Assembly (NCBI RefSeq): GCF_900141815.1
Contig: NZ_FQYR01000002.1
Span: 1,115,754 to 1,179,753, forward strand
Reading direction: 5' to 3'
DNA from: Rubritalea squalenifaciens DSM 18772
Lineage (GTDB): Bacteria > Verrucomicrobiota > Verrucomicrobiia > Verrucomicrobiales > Akkermansiaceae
DNA: 64,000 nt
Positions 1 through 9,333 of the stretch are shown piece by piece. Every line of letters begins with the position of its first letter. The first letter of the stretch is position 1. A model generated the notes under the pieces. That model made no database searches. It saw nothing but the letters and a program-made list of their open reading frames with translations, and was not told the origin of the DNA. Made by a program: the position numbers and the translations under genes.

Positions 1-2225
1 TTGGCGTCTATGGGGGATTTATCTAACAAAGTCTCCAGGAGGTTGGGGTCTTCGAGCCAAGCTTCTGGGGTGAAAGGGAAGGTGCCACTGAGGGCAATGC
101 GTTTGTCTTGGTTCTCTGAGAGTTCAGCCGAGAGCCTAAGTTGCTCTTCTTCAGACCGGAAGTCGACTGATAGATTAAGTGGAGCGATGTGCTCGTCATC
201 AATACCCGAGACATCGATGGCTTTCATCAGGCCATTGATGCTAGGAGCTCTGGGGGAGCCAGCGAGTTTGAAATCAAGTTCCAGAGAGCCGTTGATTTCC
301 TGAGCTGTCTTTAAGGCAAACCATTGCCTTAGTTTGGCGAGTGAGAGTTGCTTGGTGTCTACGTTCAGGTTCCATGCCGTTTTCTGCCCCAGAAACTCTT
401 TGAGAGTGGTGATTTCAGTATGGTAAGGGATGTTGCCTGTGATGGTGGCTATAGGCTCTTTGTCGCGCTGAATGCCAAACTGCTTGATAGAGATACTTTT
501 TCCATCCCAGTTCAACTGGGCTTGCCCTAACCAGTCTTCTTCTCTGATAGACAAAGAATGGATATCCAGCTTGTCAGGCCACTGGTAGCTCACGTTGGTG
601 GAGGCGGAGAGCTTTGGGATCTCAGGAAGCGAGAGCTCTAGCTGGTTGACTTTGAGGGTGCCGATTTGTGGTTTCTTCAGGTCGATGTTTCCTTTTCCTG
701 ACCAGGCAAAGTCTAGTGGACCTCCCGCAGCTAGCTTGAGTTCGAATATTTCGAGTAAGGCATTGATCCACTCAGGAGATTGCTCGCTGAATGAGATGGC
801 TCCCGAATAATCTTGGCTATTCAAGTCGTAAAAAGCTTCCAGTTCGAAGCGCTCGGGGGAGTTTGCCGATGCTGTGACTGTACCTGAAGAGTGATAGTCG
901 GCAGAAAGTGCGATCTCTGGAATGCTGGAATCTCTTGCCTGAATGCCACGAACACTTGCTTCTGCCTGGACTTGATCAAGGACCTCACCAGACAGGCTGA
1001 GGTTCCCGCTGAGTTTCATGGCAGCTTGCTGAAGTTCGATACCCTCTGGTAGTTCGATCCATAGGTCTGCGATATTTCCTAGCTTGGTGGTCTCGAGGGC
1101 ATAGTCGAGTTTGGTGTGTTTCCACCATTCTTTGGATTCAGGGTCAGACCATGAGCCTTTTGCAGATGCTGAGAGCTCAGTCTCATTGAGCTTGGTTTCG
1201 AGTTTAAGGGTGTAGCTTTGGTCTTTTTGACTGAGGTCCAGGCCGAGGTCTTTCGCGAGATACTCATTGAACTGCAGCGAATCCGCAGCGAGTTTGGCCT
1301 GGACTTCCCAAGAGGGAACTGGCGTTTCCTGCCAGTTATTGATTTCCAGCTCAAGCTGGCTCAGAACCGCTTCTACTGGGAGAGGGATGCCCAGGTGGAA
1401 CTGAACGGCCTGGGTGGTGATTTGTCCGTTAGTGAGACTGGCACTCAGGCTCTCGCACACGGAGATGTCGAGCTCTGCGTCGTAGAATGAAAGTGTGCCG
1501 GAGCCTGTCGGGTACTGCTGCCAGTCCGCCTTTACGGAGCTCAGGGCAATTCCTGGAAGTATTTCGAAGCGGTCAAGAGTGGCCGAGTACTCCTGCCAGG
1601 TCAGATTGACGACTTGCTCAGCAGTACTAGAGCCGGTGCTGTCTTTGGCGGTGAAGCCGCTCAGCTGAAAATCGCTGGATCCTGAGGCATGGCTTAGTTC
1701 GCTGAGGGAGAAATCAGCAAAGGGGTCACCCTCTTGGAGTAGGCTAAGCTGTAAGTCTGTGATGGTGATTTCAGGTTGCTCTACCCAGCTTCGTACAAGT
1801 GAGAGGGTCTCGCGCAGTTTGGCGTGCGGGTCTTCTGGGTCCTCTTTGCTGGGGGGGAATTTGGAAACGTCCATGACGACGCGGGCGTTCTCTAGCGAAA
1901 CTCCCCGGATTTTCTGATCTAGGAGCTCGAGGATACGATAGTCGAGCACTAGCTTGTCCGCTTCTAGCTGCTGGAGGCCTTGCTCACCTGAGTAATGCAA
2001 GTTTTGGATCACGAAGCCACTCGCCAGCGTACCCTCTACTTCTGCCGAGCCAGACATGCCTTGTGTCTCAAGCCCTTTGTCTAATCCGTAGGAGACCGCC
2101 CAGCGTGCACCAGGACCGTTCAGGGTGTAGCCTAAGGCCAGCAGAACGGCTCCAGTCCAGCCCAAGCGTCTCGTCCACTTGCGCTTTGCTTTTTTGGTGG
2201 GGGTGATGTCTTCTTTTTCAGGCAT
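1..2225 (-). CDS. TamB/AsmA-like envelope protein, C-terminus beyond the window
   Basis: An open frame runs from an ATG at 2225 down to base 1 with no stop, so at least 741 residues are present and the C-terminus is missing. The N-terminus is a short basic cytoplasmic segment followed by one hydrophobic helix (about residues 18-32). The rest is long, Ser/Thr/Leu-rich and strongly beta-strand-like, with repeated phrases of the type 'element, then L-x-L-x-G'. The first 100 residues (VEGTLASGFVIQNLHYSG, then LEADKLVLDYRILELL) read like the start of TamB/AsmA-type proteins, which bridge the periplasm and assist outer-membrane assembly or lipid transport. The family call is inferred from architecture, since the conserved C-terminal TamB domain lies outside the window. 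It is the last gene of its strand here, after the phoU terminator, so it probably has its own promoter. Confidence 0.7.
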   Translation of the reverse strand, partial: MPEKEDITPTKKAKRKWTRRLGWTGAVLLALGYTLNGPGARWAVSYGLDKGLETQGMSGSAEVEGTLASGFVIQNLHYSGEQGLQQLEADKLVLDYRILELLDQKIRGVSLENARVVMDVSKFPPSKEDPEDPHAKLRETLSLVRSWVEQPEITITDLQLSLLQEGDPFADFSLSELSHASGSSDFQLSGFTAKDSTGSSTAEQVVNLTWQEYSATLDRFEILPGIALSSVKADWQQYPTGSGTLSFYDAELDISVCESLSASLTNGQITTQAVQFHLGIPLPVEAVLSQLELEINNWQETPVPSWEVQAKLAADSLQFNEYLAKDLGLDLSQKDQSYTLKLETKLNETELSASAKGSWSDPESKEWWKHTKLDYALETTKLGNIADLWIELPEGIELQQAAMKLSGNLSLSGEVLDQVQAEASVRGIQARDSSIPEIALSADYHSSGTVTASANSPERFELEAFYDLNSQDYSGAISFSEQSPEWINALLEIFELKLAAGGPLDFAWSGKGNIDLKKPQIGTLKVNQLELSLPEIPKLSASTNVSYQWPDKLDIHSLSIREEDWLGQAQLNWDGKSISIKQFGIQRDKEPIATITGNIPYHTEITTLKEFLGQKTAWNLNVDTKQLSLAKLRQWFALKTAQEINGSLELDFKLAGSPRAPSINGLMKAIDVSGIDDEHIAPLNLSVDFRSEEEQLRLSAELSENQDKRIALSGTFPFTPEAWLEDPNLLETLLDKSPIDA

Positions 2226-2238
2226 TACAAGCAGTCAC

Positions 2239-2266
2239 ATACTAGACTGTCTGGCTGCACTTGCAA
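2239..2266 (-). promoter_or_regulatory. Candidate sigma70-type promoter for the TamB-like gene
   Basis: On the minus strand TTGCAA (2266-2261) and TAGTAT (2244-2239) are separated by 16 bases. The site lies between the phoU terminator and the ATG at 2225. It would give a very short leader and no clear Shine-Dalgarno is visible, so it is only a candidate. Confidence 0.3.
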
Positions 2267-2280
2267 ACTACAGATAAAAG

Positions 2281-2311
2281 AAAAAACCGCCGGGCGGCTG
2301 CCTCGGCGGTT
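2281..2311 (-). terminator. Rho-independent terminator after phoU
   Basis: The perfect stem AACCGCCG/CGGCGGTT (2285-2292 with 2304-2311) has an 11-base loop. On the minus strand it is followed by a run of T, just below the phoU stop. It ends the pst operon before the TamB-like gene. Confidence 0.85.
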
Positions 2312-2342
2312 AGAAAGTGATTAATCCTAATAATGGAGTGAA

Positions 2343-3035
2343 TTATTCTTCCTCGTCGGAAAGCTCACCGCCGTGACGAATATCGGTAGCTGTCTCCATG
2401 AAGACGACGTCTTCGGCGATATTTACCGAGAGATCACCAACGCGTTCAAGCCAGCGGCAAATGAACACGAGATTGAGGTAGTCCTTGTAATTGGAGCATT
2501 CTCCTTCCAGGCACTTGGTAAGCTTTCTATGCGTGGATTTGTGGAGGGCATCCAGCTCGTCATCTGCACGAATGACTTCCAAAGCGATTTCCTTGCTGCC
2601 GTCATTGTAGGCGGTCAGAGCTTTGGTGAGCATGTTGTTCGCCAGTTGATAGATCGGCTCGACGAGTCGGTTCTCTGGCAGTTCGCTGTTTCTGAGGATC
2701 TTTCTGCTGCGCTTGGCGATGCTGACTGCGTGGTCAGAAATACGCTCCAGATTGTTGGTGATCTTCATGGAGGAGATCACCATGCGGAGGTCGCCCGCGA
2801 AGAGTCGGTACTTGGACATGAGAAGGACACCTTCTTCATCAATGATGATTTCCAGTTGGTCTACTTCTTCATCGTCCGCGATGACTTGATTGCAAAGCTC
2901 AATGTTGCGGTCAAGGAGGCCGCGGATAGCATTTTCCAGGTTCTGCTGGGTGAGGCTGCCAATAGTAATCATCTTCTGTCTGAAGTCTTCCATGGCACTA
3001 TTGAAGTCTGATAGGATATGTCCGCCAGTTTGCAT
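2343..3035 (-). CDS. phoU: Phosphate transport system regulatory protein PhoU
   Basis: PhoU is a cytoplasmic protein that couples the Pst transporter to phosphate signalling and restrains uptake. The 230-residue product has the usual family length. It shows the two-fold repeat of three-helix bundles, with acidic metal-binding motifs in each half: the first near E-V-D-Q-L-E, then RMVISSMKITNNLERISDHA, the second ending in WLERVGDLSVNIAEDVVFM. It is the last gene of pstS-pstC-pstA-pstB-phoU, 51 bases after pstB, and is followed by a strong terminator. No phoR or phoB gene is in the window, so the partner two-component system must be elsewhere. Confidence 0.95.
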   Translation of the reverse strand: MQTGGHILSDFNSAMEDFRQKMITIGSLTQQNLENAIRGLLDRNIELCNQVIADDEEVDQLEIIIDEEGVLLMSKYRLFAGDLRMVISSMKITNNLERISDHAVSIAKRSRKILRNSELPENRLVEPIYQLANNMLTKALTAYNDGSKEIALEVIRADDELDALHKSTHRKLTKCLEGECSNYKDYLNLVFICRWLERVGDLSVNIAEDVVFMETATDIRHGGELSDEEE

Positions 3036-3086
3036 AGTTGTTAGGTAAGTTAGAGGTTGGGGTAGGAGCTGGTTTGGCAGAGAGGA

Positions 3087-3953
3087 TTAACCGAAGCGGC
3101 CACTGATGTAGTCTTCGGTTTGCTTGTTACTTGGGTTGGAGAAGATCTTCGTGGTATCAGCGTACTCGATGAGTTCACCCAGATAGAAGAAGGCTGTGTT
3201 GTCCGAAATACGGCTGGCCTGCTGCATGGAGTGGGTCACGATGACGATGGTAAACTCCTGACGGAGCTCGGTGATCAATTCCTCCACCTTGGCTGTGGCG
3301 ATAGGGTCGAGTGCTGAGCATGGTTCGTCCATTAGGATGACCTTTGGTTTTACCGCTGTGGTACGAGCGATACAGAGACGCTGCTGCTGACCACCGGAGA
3401 GGCCAAGTGCTGAGTCTTTGAGACGGTCTTTGACCTCATCCCAGAGAGCGGCACCTTTGAGTGCTCTCTCGACTGCTTCGTCTAGAGTAGATTTGTCCCT
3501 GATGCCTTGGATACGGAGTCCGTAGGCTACGTTGTCATAAATAGACTTCGGGAAGGGGTTGTATTTCTGGAAGACCATGCCGACTTGCTTGCGCAGCTCA
3601 ATGGCAGACACGCTGCGGTCATTGATGTCCTGACCCATGATACGAATTTCCCCTGTGGTGATCTTGGAGGTTTCCACGAGGTCGTTCATGCGGTTGATGC
3701 AGCGAAGCAATGTGGACTTACCGCAGCCAGATGGACCGATGAAAGCAGTGACCTGCTTCTCAGGGATGTCCAGGGTGATGTTACGGAGGGTATTCGTTTT
3801 ACCGAGGTCATAGGAGAAGGAAACATTGTCGATCTCAATCATCGGTTCCACATGAGGCTCATTTCTAGATGCCTGTAGGAGCGAATCGGAATTGGCTGCC
3901 GGATTGTTGGAGTTCATATTGCGGGATGGTTTGGAGATGGTTTGAGTAGACAT
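3087..3953 (-). CDS. pstB: Phosphate ABC transporter ATP-binding protein PstB
   Basis: PstB is the ATPase that powers phosphate import through PstA-PstC. The protein has Walker [10 protein letters not shown], the signature LSGGQQQRL and Walker [13 protein letters not shown], followed by the H-loop in VTHSM. An N-terminal extension of about 40 polar residues precedes the ABC domain. The ATG at 3953, giving 288 residues, is preferred: it lies 2 bases past the pstA stop and leads into [12 protein letters not shown] at 3962 in the same frame would overlap pstA and is less likely. No strong Shine-Dalgarno is visible, so translation may be coupled to pstA. Confidence 0.96.
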   Translation of the reverse strand: MSTQTISKPSRNMNSNNPAANSDSLLQASRNEPHVEPMIEIDNVSFSYDLGKTNTLRNITLDIPEKQVTAFIGPSGCGKSTLLRCINRMNDLVETSKITTGEIRIMGQDINDRSVSAIELRKQVGMVFQKYNPFPKSIYDNVAYGLRIQGIRDKSTLDEAVERALKGAALWDEVKDRLKDSALGLSGGQQQRLCIARTTAVKPKVILMDEPCSALDPIATAKVEELITELRQEFTIVIVTHSMQQASRISDNTAFFYLGELIEYADTTKIFSNPSNKQTEDYISGRFG

Positions 3954-3955
3954 GG

Positions 3956-6088
3956 TTACCACTTGATTTTGTTGCGTACTCGGATGCGCAGCCAGACGGA
4001 GAAGCCGGCAAGTGACATCACGATGATCATGAAGACGAGTACGGCACCGTACTGCATCGGCTGTGTGTATTCAGATTGTGGGATTCTGCCGGCTACCGTG
4101 TAGATGTGGTATGGCAGAGCTTGCACCGATTGCTGGAGGAAATCAATGAAACGATCAAAGCCCAGCGAGTGGATGCCTTGCCAAGGAAGATCTGAGCGTT
4201 CAGCGACGGCTGCCGTGAACATGATAGGAGCTGTCTCGCCAGCTACACGCGTAATTCCCAAGACAGATGCTGTAAGAATCCCTGGGAAGGCGTATGGAAG
4301 AACTGCTGTGCGGATGGATTGCCACTTGGAGGCACCCAGTGCCAGCGAGGCTTCACGGAATCCCTGCGGGACGGCGCGGAGTGACTCTTCACAGGAGGTG
4401 ATGATCACCGGAAGAATCATGATAGCGAGTGTGAATCCACCTGCCAGCATGCAGGTGCCCCAGCCCTGGAAGGAGAGGTAGTACCAGCCGTCATAGAAAC
4501 GCGTGTCGCCAGCAGTGGCGGTGAGTTCACGAAGTTCGGAGATGGAGGCTTTGTCTTCGGCGATGTAAATTTTCTCCTGCTCGACAACACGCAGGTTAGG
4601 CTCGGAAGCGACAGGTGCGATTGGTACGATGAATTTACTCTCAGCACTTGGTGTGCTGGTGAGAGCCGGGGCGATCATGACAAAGAGACCAAGACCGAAA
4701 AGACCAAACACGATGGAGGGGACACCTGCGAGGTTGAGCATCGCCAGACGGATAGTCTTAATGAAGCGTCCCTGTGCTGCGTATTCCGTGAGGAACACGG
4801 CGGAGGCGATACCCGTGGTAAGAGCAATGGCCATGCAGATGATGACCAAGATAGCTGTACCTATGATCGGGCCCAGTACACCACCGCCCGAGTAGGAGTG
4901 GGTGTGCTCAGATGAGGTCTTGAAATTGTTTGTTCCCTCGTTGGCAGCTTTGATCTGCTCATAGTCTTCAGCATTGAGAAGAACTTCGGAGTCTTTCTTC
5001 AAGGTGAAGCTGACGAATGGTTCAGACTCTACAGCTGGTGTAGCGTTGTCTACTTTGATGCCAGGGTTTGCTGCGATCAGGGTCTCATACTCTGAAGCAG
5101 ATGTGGTCAGGTTGATGGCTTTGCCGAGATTGACTACGATAGATCCCTTGGCTGTATTGTGTTTCGTTGGTACACCCATGTTGGCTAGAATCGCCAGTAC
5201 CTTGTCATTGGTTTGGTAGGTGCCAGCAGGAATGGTGAAGTCGTAGAAATTTTTGACCACCGGGATGTCCTTTTGATCCTCTAGTGGCAGTGTGCCGCTC
5301 TCGTCCTCGTCAAAAGCTGTAAAGAATGTGCCTCCATCTACGGTGATGGTCTGAGTCTCAGGGATGATACATGGGAATTCATTACCCGCATCATCATCAG
5401 CGAAGGTCTGCTTCATTTTGAAGATGAGAGGCGTGTTTACCAAGGCGTCGTGAGTACCCTTGCCTATCATGTATTCACCTTTGGCGATGGTGACCTCGAA
5501 GTCGCTGAGTTTGGATTCTCTGGATTTTACGTCTGCAGGAATCAAATTCGGGGCTAGCTCTTTGACTGTTTTGTAAGCGTCCTCAGTGAGGGTAATCGCT
5601 TTGTCCTGCTGCAGGGTGAATGCGACAGGGGCTTCAAGGGTGCGCTCATCATAGCGGAGGTAGAAGTTGTCGTTCTGCTGCTCCAGGTCCTTCAGGTATC
5701 CCTCGCCGATGATAGAGTCTGGGAGGAGATCAAAGTTGATCATCTTATAGGACTTGTCAAAGGTTCGTACATTGGCGATCGGCAGTCTGTCGTCGCCATT
5801 GCTGCTGAGCATGGAATCAAAGTTCTTAGCAGGCACTTCAATGCCATCAGCTTGTTCTACTTCCAGAACGCTCAACGTTTGAGGTTTCTCTGTCAGGAAG
5901 CTTAGGCCTTTCTCCGCGAGGACGGGGGCGCCTTTCCAGATGATATTGCCAAAGATAACGAAAGCGCAGAAGAGGACGGTATAGGTGAAAATCATGAAGG
6001 TGATTGTCACCAGTTTCTCTTTGCCTTTCCGTCTGTCTTGGGTCTTGCAGAACGGGTTGACCGCAGGTTGATGTGTGTGTGAAGACAT
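3956..6088 (-). CDS. pstA: Phosphate ABC transporter permease PstA with large periplasmic insertion
   Basis: This is one of the two inner-membrane permease subunits for phosphate. At 710 residues it is far longer than the roughly 300 of Escherichia coli PstA. TM1 lies at about 28-50, then an extracytoplasmic region runs from about 51 to 400, and the typical permease domain follows, with an EAA loop ([14 protein letters not shown], about 579-592) and the PstA-type [13 protein letters not shown]. Three related segments can be read in the insertion, near 154-184, 316-346 and 357-387, each of the form hydrophobic strand, L-x-x-x-x-x-I/V-x-L, E/D-x-Y, I/V-K, A-x-N. A further periplasmic stretch of about 60 residues (475-535) interrupts the permease. 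Enlarged PstA/PstC are known in pseudomonads. The insert's role here is unknown. Confidence 0.93.
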   Translation of the reverse strand: MSSHTHQPAVNPFCKTQDRRKGKEKLVTITFMIFTYTVLFCAFVIFGNIIWKGAPVLAEKGLSFLTEKPQTLSVLEVEQADGIEVPAKNFDSMLSSNGDDRLPIANVRTFDKSYKMINFDLLPDSIIGEGYLKDLEQQNDNFYLRYDERTLEAPVAFTLQQDKAITLTEDAYKTVKELAPNLIPADVKSRESKLSDFEVTIAKGEYMIGKGTHDALVNTPLIFKMKQTFADDDAGNEFPCIIPETQTITVDGGTFFTAFDEDESGTLPLEDQKDIPVVKNFYDFTIPAGTYQTNDKVLAILANMGVPTKHNTAKGSIVVNLGKAINLTTSASEYETLIAANPGIKVDNATPAVESEPFVSFTLKKDSEVLLNAEDYEQIKAANEGTNNFKTSSEHTHSYSGGGVLGPIIGTAILVIICMAIALTTGIASAVFLTEYAAQGRFIKTIRLAMLNLAGVPSIVFGLFGLGLFVMIAPALTSTPSAESKFIVPIAPVASEPNLRVVEQEKIYIAEDKASISELRELTATAGDTRFYDGWYYLSFQGWGTCMLAGGFTLAIMILPVIITSCEESLRAVPQGFREASLALGASKWQSIRTAVLPYAFPGILTASVLGITRVAGETAPIMFTAAVAERSDLPWQGIHSLGFDRFIDFLQQSVQALPYHIYTVAGRIPQSEYTQPMQYGAVLVFMIIVMSLAGFSVWLRIRVRNKIKW

Positions 6089-6127
6089 GATGTCGAGAGT
6101 GTTCGGGAGATTCTAGACGTGTGAAAC

Positions 6128-8098
6128 TTAGTGTTTGCTGAACTTGCGGAGAATGGTCTGAGCAATGTAGTTCAGGCTGAGAGCGATAACGAATAGGACG
6201 AGGCCAACCATGAAGAGGGCCCCCCAGTGGAGAGATCCTTCATCCACTTCACCAATTTCCTGAGCCAGGATACCAGTCATGGAGTGTGCAGGGTCGGTAA
6301 TGGATTCCGGGATGGCAATACGGCCACCCATGACAAGCAGTACCACCATGGTTTCACCAATGATACGGCCGAAACCGAGTAGAACAGCTGCGATGATGCC
6401 AGACGAGGCACTTGGGATGATCACTTTGAGCACGGTCTGGATTCGAGTGGCACCGAGAGCAAGTGAGGCTTCCTTGTAGGATTTTGGCACGTTATTGAGG
6501 GCGTCCTCAGCGAGCGTGAAAATGGTCGGCACGGACATCAGAGCCAGCAGGATGCCAGCGTTGAGAATGGTCAGGCGGTTTTCTACCGGTAGGCCAGGGA
6601 TCCAGGATATGATTGGATACTGTGTGTTCTCGACCAAGAAATTACCGAGAACCACCACACCGAAGAAGGCGAGAACGATGGAAGGAATCGCGCCGATGAA
6701 CTCAATCACTGGCTTGATGAATTTTTGCTCAAAGGGGGACGCCAAGCGGTTGACGTAGATGGCTCCACCTACAGAGAAGGGAACGGCAATCACTACCGCG
6801 ACAAGGGCTACGCAAACTGAGCCTGCGAGCAGCGGGATGATTCCGTAGAAGTCCTGCCAGGAGGAGTTGGTAACCCATTTGGTGCCGAAGAAGAATCCAG
6901 TTACCGCCTGGGACATGGGCATGTGCGCGGTGTGGTCCCATTCCTCCATACGCTTTCTTTTCTCGTCAAAGAGTTCGAAGATTGATTCTTCTAGCTCGTG
7001 GATCTTGTTGATGCGGCGGCGGGCGAGTTTTCCTTCAAATTTGTCTGCACTGGGCACCTTGGCGAGGCCTTCTTTGGTCTTTTCCGTGAGTTTGGCGAGG
7101 ACTTCCTGGTGCTTGTCTAAGCTGTTGTAGAGTGGTTCATTGAGCTTGGAGTAGTCCGGTTCAATGGTGAGAACACGCTCAGCTTCAATAAGCTTACGTT
7201 TTCTGGTTTCTTCGTCGCGCGCGAGTTCAGCTGCTTTAAGTAGGGCTTCTTTACGTGCGCCTGCAGAGGAATACGTGAGAGCCTGACTCTTGTTGCTACC
7301 GGCTATCTTGCGGATTTCATCGACGAACTTGGAAAACTCTGATTGAGGCTCCTGGAAAAGTTTGCGTGCTTCGGCGAGGTCCTGGATGAAAGGGAGGGCG
7401 TCGATCTCAGCCTTTGCCTTGGCTTCACTGTCTTTGATCGATTTCTGGAATTCAGTGTCTTCCCCTGTGATGATGTTCTCAACGACAGATTGGCGAATGG
7501 ACTCGAGGTATTTCTTATCGGTGACCCAGGTTTTGTCGGTCAGGTCACTGTAGTCGAGATCTGAAATGACTTTGGTGGCTTCAGCGCGCAGGGCCTCTCG
7601 GGCAGCAGCTAGGCTTTTTTCAGCTTCCTTGATGCGGTCAGGTTTTGGCGGGTCTTCCTCACGGAGGTCATTGAATCTGGATTCGGATCTCTTAAGTTCT
7701 TTACGTTCCGAGGAAATCTCCTTGAGGACTTGTGATTTGAAGGTGGCGTGTACTTGCGTCACGAAATAGAGGGCGCCTAGGCGATCCATGATCTCATACT
7801 CGCGTGCCTGGATGGCTAGGGAACTGAGTTCTTTTTGAGCCGTGATCTGCTCGGATGCGTAGTCTGTGAATTCCTGGCCAGACTGGCGGTAGAGGGTGAG
7901 ACTCTTACGATAGTCCGGGAAGAAGGACCATGCGTGATAGATGAGGAAAAAAATGATAAGGCTGATGACAATAATGGCCATCGTGGCGTTGCCGCCGAAA
8001 AAATATTTGATCGCTTCCTGTTTGCCGATGCCGAGTACCTTGAATCCGGATTTTTTGTGGAAAGGATTCTTATCTTTGGCTGTCTTCGAGGATTTCAT
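6128..8098 (-). CDS. pstC: Phosphate ABC transporter permease PstC with coiled-coil periplasmic insertion
   Basis: This is the second phosphate permease subunit. With the ATG at 8098 it has 656 residues, about twice the E. coli length. TM1 is at about 38-58. It is followed by roughly 340 charged, heptad-rich residues (65-405) that look like a long periplasmic coiled coil. The permease domain then has the PstC hallmarks IEFIGAIPSIVLAFFGVVVLG and an EAA loop [14 protein letters not shown]. An upstream in-frame start at 8173 is rejected: it would put the pstS terminator hairpin (8161-8197) inside the coding region and add a non-conserved leader. pstA follows after 39 bases. Confidence 0.93.
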   Translation of the reverse strand: MKSSKTAKDKNPFHKKSGFKVLGIGKQEAIKYFFGGNATMAIIVISLIIFFLIYHAWSFFPDYRKSLTLYRQSGQEFTDYASEQITAQKELSSLAIQAREYEIMDRLGALYFVTQVHATFKSQVLKEISSERKELKRSESRFNDLREEDPPKPDRIKEAEKSLAAAREALRAEATKVISDLDYSDLTDKTWVTDKKYLESIRQSVVENIITGEDTEFQKSIKDSEAKAKAEIDALPFIQDLAEARKLFQEPQSEFSKFVDEIRKIAGSNKSQALTYSSAGARKEALLKAAELARDEETRKRKLIEAERVLTIEPDYSKLNEPLYNSLDKHQEVLAKLTEKTKEGLAKVPSADKFEGKLARRRINKIHELEESIFELFDEKRKRMEEWDHTAHMPMSQAVTGFFFGTKWVTNSSWQDFYGIIPLLAGSVCVALVAVVIAVPFSVGGAIYVNRLASPFEQKFIKPVIEFIGAIPSIVLAFFGVVVLGNFLVENTQYPIISWIPGLPVENRLTILNAGILLALMSVPTIFTLAEDALNNVPKSYKEASLALGATRIQTVLKVIIPSASSGIIAAVLLGFGRIIGETMVVLLVMGGRIAIPESITDPAHSMTGILAQEIGEVDEGSLHWGALFMVGLVLFVIALSLNYIAQTILRKFSKH

Positions 8099-8160
8099 AT
8101 CAGGGAAAGCGAGTTCAGATAGTTCTGTGTAGCGTGTTGAAGCGCAAGTGCCTTCATGGA

Positions 8161-8197
8161 AAAAGCACCGCACAATTCGGTCATGTGCGGTGCTTTA
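8161..8197 (-). terminator. Terminator between pstS and pstC
   Basis: On the minus strand the stem AAGCACCGCACA/TGTGCGGTGCTT closes on a short loop and is followed by TTTTT. It lies 44 bases below the pstS stop. Partial read-through here would give high pstS and lower pstCAB-phoU expression, as is usual for binding-protein operons. Confidence 0.88.
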
Positions 8198-8240
8198 GAT
8201 GTTATTTGTTACTGAGTAAAGCAGAAGTACTAATCGCTAC

Positions 8241-9062
8241 TTACTTCTTTGGTGCGCCGATGAAGCCAACTTTTTCGATGATCTTAGCAGCTTCTTCAGT
8301 ACCAGTTGCCCAGTCGATGAACTTCTTCACTTCACCAGCTGGCTGACCAACAGTGTAGTAGTAGAGGTTACGGGAAAGTGCGTACTCGTCAGCTTTCTCA
8401 GGAGTAGGAAGAACACCGTCAACAGCTGCAGGAGCGATACCGTCGCGGCCGACGTATGCAAGACCAACATAACCGATGCCGTTTACGTCCTTAGCAACTT
8501 CAGCAGCGATCTGCTCGTTACCAGCCATCTTCTGGCTGTTCTTGCCGTAGTCCTTCTTGTTCATAGCAAGCTTCTGGAAAGTCTTGTAGGTACCGGAGGA
8601 AGTGTTACGGGTGTAAACTTTGATTTCACCAGCCTTACCGCCAACTTCGGACCAGTCAGTGATGGTGCCTGTGAAGATGCCAGCAACCTGGTCTTTAGTG
8701 AGTTTCTTAACGCCGTTGGCTTCGTTTACGATGACAGCAATCATGTCAACGCCTGCAACGTGCTCAACGAGTTCCTTACCAGCGGAAGCGAACTTGTTCT
8801 TCTCGGAAGCCTTAACGGAGCGGGAAGACATACCGAAGTCAGCTGTACCTGCGAGGAGGTTTGTGAAGCATGTGGAAGAACCTTCAGCTGCGATTTCGAA
8901 GCTTACGTTGTTGCCAGCTGCTTTGTAGGCTTCAGCGAGCTGAGGAACCATTTTAGCACCGAGGGTGTCGGAACCTTTAACGGTGAGTTTGGTCTGAGCT
9001 GTAGCGCTAGCTGCGAGAACGAGGCCTGCTGCAAGAGCGGAGGTAATTGCTTTGAATTTCAT
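8241..9062 (-). CDS. pstS: Periplasmic phosphate-binding protein PstS
   Basis: PstS captures phosphate in the periplasm and delivers it to PstCA. The 273-residue product has a Sec signal peptide (MKFKAITSALAAGLVLAASATAQT, probable cleavage after the A-x-A). The mature form opens with LTVKGSDTLG, the phosphate-binding loop type, and continues with EGSSTCFTNLLAGTADFGMSSR and YTRNTSSGTYKTF, the typical Ser/Thr/Arg contacts. Codon use is strongly biased to a few codons, in keeping with high expression. It heads the pst operon. Confidence 0.96.
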   Translation of the reverse strand: MKFKAITSALAAGLVLAASATAQTKLTVKGSDTLGAKMVPQLAEAYKAAGNNVSFEIAAEGSSTCFTNLLAGTADFGMSSRSVKASEKNKFASAGKELVEHVAGVDMIAVIVNEANGVKKLTKDQVAGIFTGTITDWSEVGGKAGEIKVYTRNTSSGTYKTFQKLAMNKKDYGKNSQKMAGNEQIAAEVAKDVNGIGYVGLAYVGRDGIAPAAVDGVLPTPEKADEYALSRNLYYYTVGQPAGEVKKFIDWATGTEEAAKIIEKVGFIGAPKK

Positions 9063-9160
9063 GGTAGAATTGGTTGTTTGTTATCTGGGGTCCCCGGTGG
9101 AGACATGCGCAAGATGCTTCCGCTGTTGTAGATTGGCAAATGGTGCAGGGAAACGAAGTT

Positions 9161-9199
9161 GTCACATTTCGTAAACGGCTAATATAGAGTGTGTAAACG
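9161..9199 (-). promoter_or_regulatory. Candidate regulatory repeats upstream of pstS
   Basis: About 100-135 bases above the pstS start, GTAAACG occurs at 9171 and again at 9193, exactly 22 bases apart. A related GTCAC lies 10 bases before the first copy. Pho boxes are built of 7-base repeats spaced by about 11 bases, so this phased arrangement could be a divergent PhoB-type site. The match to the E. coli consensus is weak and the whole 9180-9250 stretch is AT-rich. Confidence 0.25.
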
Positions 9200-9270
9200 T
9201 GTTTTTCGAGTATGGGTTTTTTAATTAAGAAATATTAAATATATGCATCCTAGATAGAGGGATAAACGCA

Positions 9271-9303
9271 AAAATGCCCGTCAGCTCAAGAACTGCGGGC
9301 ATT
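9271..9303 (-). terminator. Terminator after the BNR_4 gene
   Basis: On the minus strand the stem AATGCCCG/CGGGCATT is extended inside by CAG/CTG pairs and is followed by a short T run. It lies 30 bases after the stop of the 9334-10749 gene and insulates it from the pstS control region. Confidence 0.85.
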
Positions 9304-9333
9304 ATGAGAGGGGGGGACAAAAACTAGTTTCAA

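Noticed and set aside
2373..3011. 212-codon open frame on the plus strand
   Set aside because: It is antisense to phoU and mirrors its codon bias.
8099..8173. N-terminal extension of pstC
   Set aside because: It overlaps the pstS terminator and its translation (Cys, His and Phe-rich) does not look like a membrane-protein N-terminus.
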